From the NCBI RefSeq assembly GCF_000298295.1, contig NZ_AMGM01000017.1:1-64000 (forward strand): a DNA stretch of 64,000 bases, given 5' to 3'. Below the pieces are notes generated by a model. The model was not told the DNA's origin and ran no database searches. It saw only the letters and a program-made list of their open reading frames with translations. The stretch is from Cecembia lonarensis LW9 (lineage in GTDB: Bacteria; Bacteroidota; Bacteroidia; Cytophagales; Cyclobacteriaceae). Below are positions 60,201-64,000 of this stretch, piece after piece. A program made the position numbers and the translations under genes. How positions within the stretch are numbered: position 1 is the stretch's first letter; each line of letters begins with the position of its first letter.

Positions 60201-61382
60201 ATGCCAGTAAAACCCAAAATTTCTTTTGAGAACTTAGAAGTTGCATTTGCCTCTAAATCTAATGGAGAGCTGAAAAAGATGTATTATATCTTTGCCACGA
60301 TGAACAGTAATCTTGCTGTTAGCTTGGGCATAAAATTAGCTGATTTGGCCTTTTCTTTAAAATTACCCATCAATGGCATCATGAAAAGCACCATGTTTGG
60401 CCATTTCTGTGGGGGAGAAAGTATTGAAGATTGTCAGGATACTGTCAATAAGTTGGCAGAATTTGGCGTAAAAACCATACTTGATTACTCGGTTGAAGGT
60501 AAAGGAGATGAGGCAAGCTTTGAAGCGACCAAAAAAGAGATTCTAAGAACCATTGAACGCTCTGCGGGAGATGACAATATTCCTTTTGCGGTATTTAAGG
60601 TAACCGGATTAGGGGATTATGGTATTATGACAAAGCTTCAGGAAGGCAAAACCCTGACAGATCAAGAAAGAGCCGATTTTGAAAGATTGGAAAAAAGGGT
60701 AGATGAACTTTGCGCGGCAGCCTATGAAGTAGGCACCAAGATCCTTATTGACGCAGAAGACTCTTGGTATCAGGATATTTTGGATGACCTGGTTTATAAG
60801 GCCATGGAAAAATACAATACCAAGACATGTGTGGTGTACAATACATATCAGATGTACAGACACGATATGCTCCAAAGATTGAAAGATGCACATCAAACTG
60901 CTCAAGAAAAAAGCTACTTCTTAGGAGCAAAATTAGTCAGAGGGGCTTACATGGAAAAAGAAAGAGAGCGTGCAGCAAAGAAAGGATATCAAAGCCCCAT
61001 TCAACCTGATAAAGCCTCCACGGACAGAGATTATAATGCAGCGTTAAACTATTGCATGGAAAATATCGACTCCATTGCTTTAGTATCTGGATCCCATAAT
61101 GAAGACAGTAACCTCATGCTTACTGAACTTATAGCAGCAAAAGGACTGGATGAAAAAGATGATAGGGTATATTTTGCTCAGCTTTATGGGATGAGTGACA
61201 ATATCTCTTTTAATCTGGCAGATGCCGGCTATAATGTAGTAAAATACGTCCCCTATGGTCCAGTTGAAAAGGTTATGCCTTATCTTTCCAGAAGGGCTGA
61301 GGAAAATACTTCCGTAGCAGGTCAGAGCAGCAGAGAGTTTGAACTGATCAAAAAGGAAATGAACAGAAGAAAGGGCTTGTAA
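60201..61382 (+). CDS. Proline dehydrogenase family protein
   Basis: The product has 393 residues and is an FAD enzyme of the proline dehydrogenase (beta/alpha barrel) family that oxidises proline to pyrroline-5-carboxylate. Visible parts include YSVEGKGDEASFEAT, FAVFKVTGL, DAEDSWYQDILDDL, YQMYRHDMLQRL, AKLVRGAYMEKERERA, ALVSGSHNE, AQLYGMSDN and the C-terminal substrate-binding RRAEENTSV. It is a stand-alone PutA-like domain, as is usual in Bacteroidota, with the dehydrogenase for the next step elsewhere. It is divergent from the aromatic operon. Confidence 0.92.
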   Translation: MPVKPKISFENLEVAFASKSNGELKKMYYIFATMNSNLAVSLGIKLADLAFSLKLPINGIMKSTMFGHFCGGESIEDCQDTVNKLAEFGVKTILDYSVEGKGDEASFEATKKEILRTIERSAGDDNIPFAVFKVTGLGDYGIMTKLQEGKTLTDQERADFERLEKRVDELCAAAYEVGTKILIDAEDSWYQDILDDLVYKAMEKYNTKTCVVYNTYQMYRHDMLQRLKDAHQTAQEKSYFLGAKLVRGAYMEKERERAAKKGYQSPIQPDKASTDRDYNAALNYCMENIDSIALVSGSHNEDSNLMLTELIAAKGLDEKDDRVYFAQLYGMSDNISFNLADAGYNVVKYVPYGPVEKVMPYLSRRAEENTSVAGQSSREFELIKKEMNRRKGL

Positions 61383-61496
61383 ACTTTCCTTTGAATATAA
61401 TAATTCGAACAAACGAAATAATTACTTTATAAATACATAGACTTGATTCTTGAATGGATCAAATATCTATAAATAGGTCTGAAATCAATTTACACA

Positions 61497-63218
61497 ATGC
61501 AATTACTTAGCGAACAGGAGTTAGAGAGGAGAAAAGACAGGGAAGAGTTGATGAAAATGGGAATAGACCCCTATCCCGCGGCATCCTTCCCCATTAATGT
61601 TACAGCAGAGGATATTCATAGAAACTACGAAAACAGAAAAAACGATTACAAAAACATTTCCATAGCTGGTAGGTTGATGAGCCGTAGAATCATGGGTTCA
61701 GCCTCCTTTGCTGAAATCCAAGATGCTACCGGAAGGCTTCAGATTTATGTGCGCAGGGATGATATCTGTCCAGGAGAAGACAAAAGTTTCTACAATACTG
61801 TTTTCAAGAAGCTCCTTGGCATAGGTGATTTCATAGGAGTCAAAGGATATATTTTCACCACCCAAACTGGTGAGATTTCACTGCATGTCACTGAACTGAC
61901 AGTTTTATCTAAATCTGTAAAGCCATTGCCTGTTGTAAAAAGAGACGATCAAGGTAATGTGTATGACGGATTTACAGATCCAGAATTGCGCTATAGACAG
62001 CGTTATGTAGACCTTACAGTCAATCCAGAAGTCAAGGAAGTCTTCCTGACAAGATCTCGCATTATCACCAATATGCGCAAGTATTTTGATGACCACGGCT
62101 GGCTGGAAGTAGAAACCCCAATATTACAACAGGTACATGGAGGGGCGGCGGCAAGGCCGTTTCACACCCATCATAATACCTTGGACATGCCACTCTACCT
62201 AAGAATTGCCAATGAGCTTTATTTAAAGAGACTCATTGTAGGTGGGTTTGATGGTGTATACGAATTCGGCAAAATGTTCAGAAATGAAGGAATGGACAGG
62301 ACCCATAACCCAGAGTTTACCTCTCTGGAAATCTATGTCGCCTATAAGGATTATATCTGGATGATGGAAATGGTGGAAGATCTTTTGGAGAAAGTAACTG
62401 ATTCCATTCATGGTACGACAGAGGTAACATTTGGTCAAAACAAGATTAACTTTGCGGGTCCATACAGAAGGTTGACCATGTTTGATGCCATCAAAGAGTA
62501 CGCTGGTGTAGATGTCAGTGAAATGGATGAATCCGAGCTTAGAAATGTGTGCCGTGATCTTGCTATTGAAGTTGACGATAGCATGGGAAAAGGGAAATTG
62601 ATCGACGAAATATTTGGGGCTAAAGTTGAAGATCATCTCATTCAGCCTACATATATCATTGACTACCCTGTGGAAATGACACCTTTGGCTAAAAAGCACC
62701 GCACTAAGCCAGGTCTGGTAGAGCGTTTCGAGCTTTTTGTAAATGGTAAAGAAATCGCCAATGCCTATTCCGAGCTCAACGACCCAATTGATCAAAGGGA
62801 AAGATTTGAAGAACAATTGAAACTCGCAGCAAGAGGTGATGATGAGGCCATGGCCATGGACGAGGATTTCCTTAGGGCTTTGGAATATGGCATGCCTCCT
62901 ACTTCTGGACTAGGGATTGGTATAGATCGACTTACCATGTTGCTGACCAATAAATCCACCATTCAAGAAGTATTATTCTTTCCTCAAATGCGTCCTGAGA
63001 AAAAAGTACAACTGGCTACGGATGAGGATTTCATGGCACTTGGTATTCCTACTGGACTGATACCTGCCATCAGAGATTTGAATATCCATACCCTTGAACA
63101 ACTCAAAGAACAGGATGTCAACAAACTGTTTAATGATGTCTGCGGCAGGCGAAAGAAGTTAAAGCTGGACACTCCTAACCCAACAAAAGAAGAGGTTGAA
63201 GCATGGTTGGCTTCTTAA
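61497..63218 (+). CDS. lysS: Lysine--tRNA ligase (class II)
   Basis: The product has 573 residues. The OB-fold anticodon domain is at about 50-150 ([35 protein letters not shown]). The catalytic core has motif 1 around [14 protein letters not shown], motif 2 [17 protein letters not shown] and motif 3 [13 protein letters not shown]. About 70 extra residues follow the core ([26 protein letters not shown]), a tail typical of Bacteroidota LysS. A terminator follows the stop. Confidence 0.97.
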   Translation: MQLLSEQELERRKDREELMKMGIDPYPAASFPINVTAEDIHRNYENRKNDYKNISIAGRLMSRRIMGSASFAEIQDATGRLQIYVRRDDICPGEDKSFYNTVFKKLLGIGDFIGVKGYIFTTQTGEISLHVTELTVLSKSVKPLPVVKRDDQGNVYDGFTDPELRYRQRYVDLTVNPEVKEVFLTRSRIITNMRKYFDDHGWLEVETPILQQVHGGAAARPFHTHHNTLDMPLYLRIANELYLKRLIVGGFDGVYEFGKMFRNEGMDRTHNPEFTSLEIYVAYKDYIWMMEMVEDLLEKVTDSIHGTTEVTFGQNKINFAGPYRRLTMFDAIKEYAGVDVSEMDESELRNVCRDLAIEVDDSMGKGKLIDEIFGAKVEDHLIQPTYIIDYPVEMTPLAKKHRTKPGLVERFELFVNGKEIANAYSELNDPIDQRERFEEQLKLAARGDDEAMAMDEDFLRALEYGMPPTSGLGIGIDRLTMLLTNKSTIQEVLFFPQMRPEKKVQLATDEDFMALGIPTGLIPAIRDLNIHTLEQLKEQDVNKLFNDVCGRRKKLKLDTPNPTKEEVEAWLAS

Positions 63219-63222
63219 AAGT

Positions 63223-63251
63223 AAAAACCGGGTCTAAACAGCCCGGTTTTT
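63223..63251. terminator. Terminator between lysS and the small membrane protein gene
   Basis: AAAAACCGGG (63223-63232) pairs with CCCGGTTTTT (63242-63251) across a 9-base loop and runs into a T-tract on the plus strand, 4 bases after the lysS stop. Its A-tract allows the minus-strand gene, whose stop lies in the loop, to be terminated too. Confidence 0.8.
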
Positions 63252-63425
63252 TTGTTTCATAATCAGCAGCATCAATCCGAGAAGCATCCATAATACAGCC
63301 CAAGGCATACTGTAGCTCATGACGTAAGAAGTTTCATTTAAACTGATGGAAAGTGTAAAAGGCCGTATCAAAAAAAATACAGCAATTCCAATAGCCAGAT
63401 AGATCAGAAATTGATAAGTCTTCAT
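63234..63425 (-). CDS. Small two-helix membrane protein
   Basis: The product has 63 residues from the ATG at 63425: a helix (about 5-23, FLIYLAIGIAVFFLI), a short loop with SLNETSYVMSYSMP, a second helix (about 40-57, WAVLWMLLGLMLLIM) and the basic tail KQKNRAV. This is a credible small inner-membrane protein, but I do not recognise a family. It is convergent with lysS and its last codons lie inside the shared terminator. Confidence 0.55.
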   Translation of the reverse strand: MKTYQFLIYLAIGIAVFFLIRPFTLSISLNETSYVMSYSMPWAVLWMLLGLMLLIMKQKNRAV

Positions 63426-63514
63426 GGATGAAAAATAAAAAAAATTACCCAATAAATTAACCGATAATTTAATATTTTACATAAAATATTTTAAGAAAGG
63501 TAATTTTTCAACCT

Positions 63515-64000
63515 ATGAATCTAAGACTAAATTCAGAATTTGGCACATTAAAGGCTGTATTGATGCACAGACCTGGAAAAGAGATTGATAGGCTCACACC
63601 CTATAACAAAGACTATCTGCTCTTTGAAGATGTACCCTATTTGGAAGCTATGCAGAAAGAGCATGACTTTTTTACAGATTTGATTAAACAAAGTACAGGA
63701 GCAAGGGTCTATAGATTACATGATTTATTGATCCAAACCCTTTCCAATAGGGATATTTTGGAAAGGCTTTTTAACGATGCATTGAAAAGAAATCGGTTAA
63801 CACATCTTAAAGATCAGATTTTAGAAAGATTTTCAACAGCAGAATGCGCTACAGCATTGACAGCTGGTTTAAAGGTCCATGAACTGAAAAGAAAAATCCC
63901 TAATTTACCTAATTCGGAGCTAATGGATTATGCCTTCGTGATCCCACCCAGCCCGAACCTTTATTTTCAAAGAGACCCTATGGCTATCACACCAGGGGGT
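63515..64000 (+). CDS. Arginine deiminase (partial, N-terminal part)
   Basis: The frame starts at the ATG at 63515 and runs off the window after 162 codons. It begins LRLNSEFGTLKAVLMHRPGKEIDRL, the guanidino-group-modifying enzyme start, then LLFEDVPYLEAMQKEHDFF, which holds the arginine-deiminase loop, and PPSPNLYFQRDPMAI, with the conserved PNLYFxRDP. The enzyme hydrolyses arginine to citrulline and ammonia. The catalytic Cys and His would be beyond the window, so activity cannot be judged. Confidence 0.82.
   Translation, partial: MNLRLNSEFGTLKAVLMHRPGKEIDRLTPYNKDYLLFEDVPYLEAMQKEHDFFTDLIKQSTGARVYRLHDLLIQTLSNRDILERLFNDALKRNRLTHLKDQILERFSTAECATALTAGLKVHELKRKIPNLPNSELMDYAFVIPPSPNLYFQRDPMAITPGG

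Noticed and set aside
1-64000. tRNA, rRNA, IS element or prophage
   Set aside because: All larger gaps were read on both strands. No cloverleaf-like segment with CCA-end pairing, transposase, integrase or phage structural gene was found.

Overview
The window reads as chromosome of a Cyclobacteriaceae-like member of the Bacteroidota (Algoriphagus/Cyclobacterium relatives). The evidence is a SusC/SusD pair, a type IX secretion sorting domain, DAHP synthase fused to chorismate mutase, lysyl-tRNA synthetase with a long C-terminal tail, DUF4402, WbqC and DUF4097 proteins, and several promoters of the TAnnTTTG type. The genus is inferred and was not searched. No rRNA, tRNA, CRISPR array, transposase or prophage gene was seen.

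Layout. 1-360: start of a type IIG restriction-modification protein, cut by the window edge. 0.6-6.3 kb: an NTF2-like protein and an isoquinoline-oxidoreductase-like molybdenum enzyme set (large subunit, 2Fe-2S subunit, second large subunit). 6.3-8.2 kb: extragenic palindromes, a three-unit operator-like array and an AAA ATPase with a predicted helix-turn-helix. 8.2-11.8 kb (minus): BCCT transporter, EgtB and EgtD, translationally overlapping, for ergothioneine. 11.9-24 kb: DUF427, ClpC, WbqC, TsaC/Sua5, MutT, MltG, thioesterase, YihY, Pta-AckA and a diaminopropionate ammonia-lyase-like enzyme. 24.1-27.4 kb: ECF sigma factor, its probable anti-sigma factor, an outer-membrane barrel and a DUF4097 protein. 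27.7-33.2 kb: dienelactone hydrolase, DUF1080, EEP phosphatase, sulfatase and DUF4236.

33.2-42.9 kb (minus) is the most unusual region: a chaperone-usher-like pilus locus. It has an usher with a C-terminal SPOR domain, a PapD-like chaperone, a DUF4402 major-subunit candidate, and a second operon with a type IX secreted protein and three small subunit-like proteins. All four small proteins end with a penultimate Tyr, and two also have Gly at -14, the classical pilin signature for chaperone recognition. The two operons share an identically spaced upstream box. 43.1-50.6 kb: a SusCD uptake locus flanked by an intact M20 peptidase and by an M20-fold protein that has lost metal ligands.

50.6-60 kb (minus) is a complete Phe/Tyr pathway operon: two DAHP synthase-chorismate mutases, AroB, AroA (frameshifted in a 7-A run), a DUF486 membrane protein, prephenate dehydratase, aminotransferase, prephenate dehydrogenase and a SIMPL-domain protein. 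Between the two DAHP synthase genes lies a textbook attenuator: a 31-codon leader peptide with 8 Phe/Tyr in 9 codons, an antiterminator arm and an intrinsic terminator. 60.2-64 kb: proline dehydrogenase, LysS, a small membrane protein and the start of an arginine deiminase.
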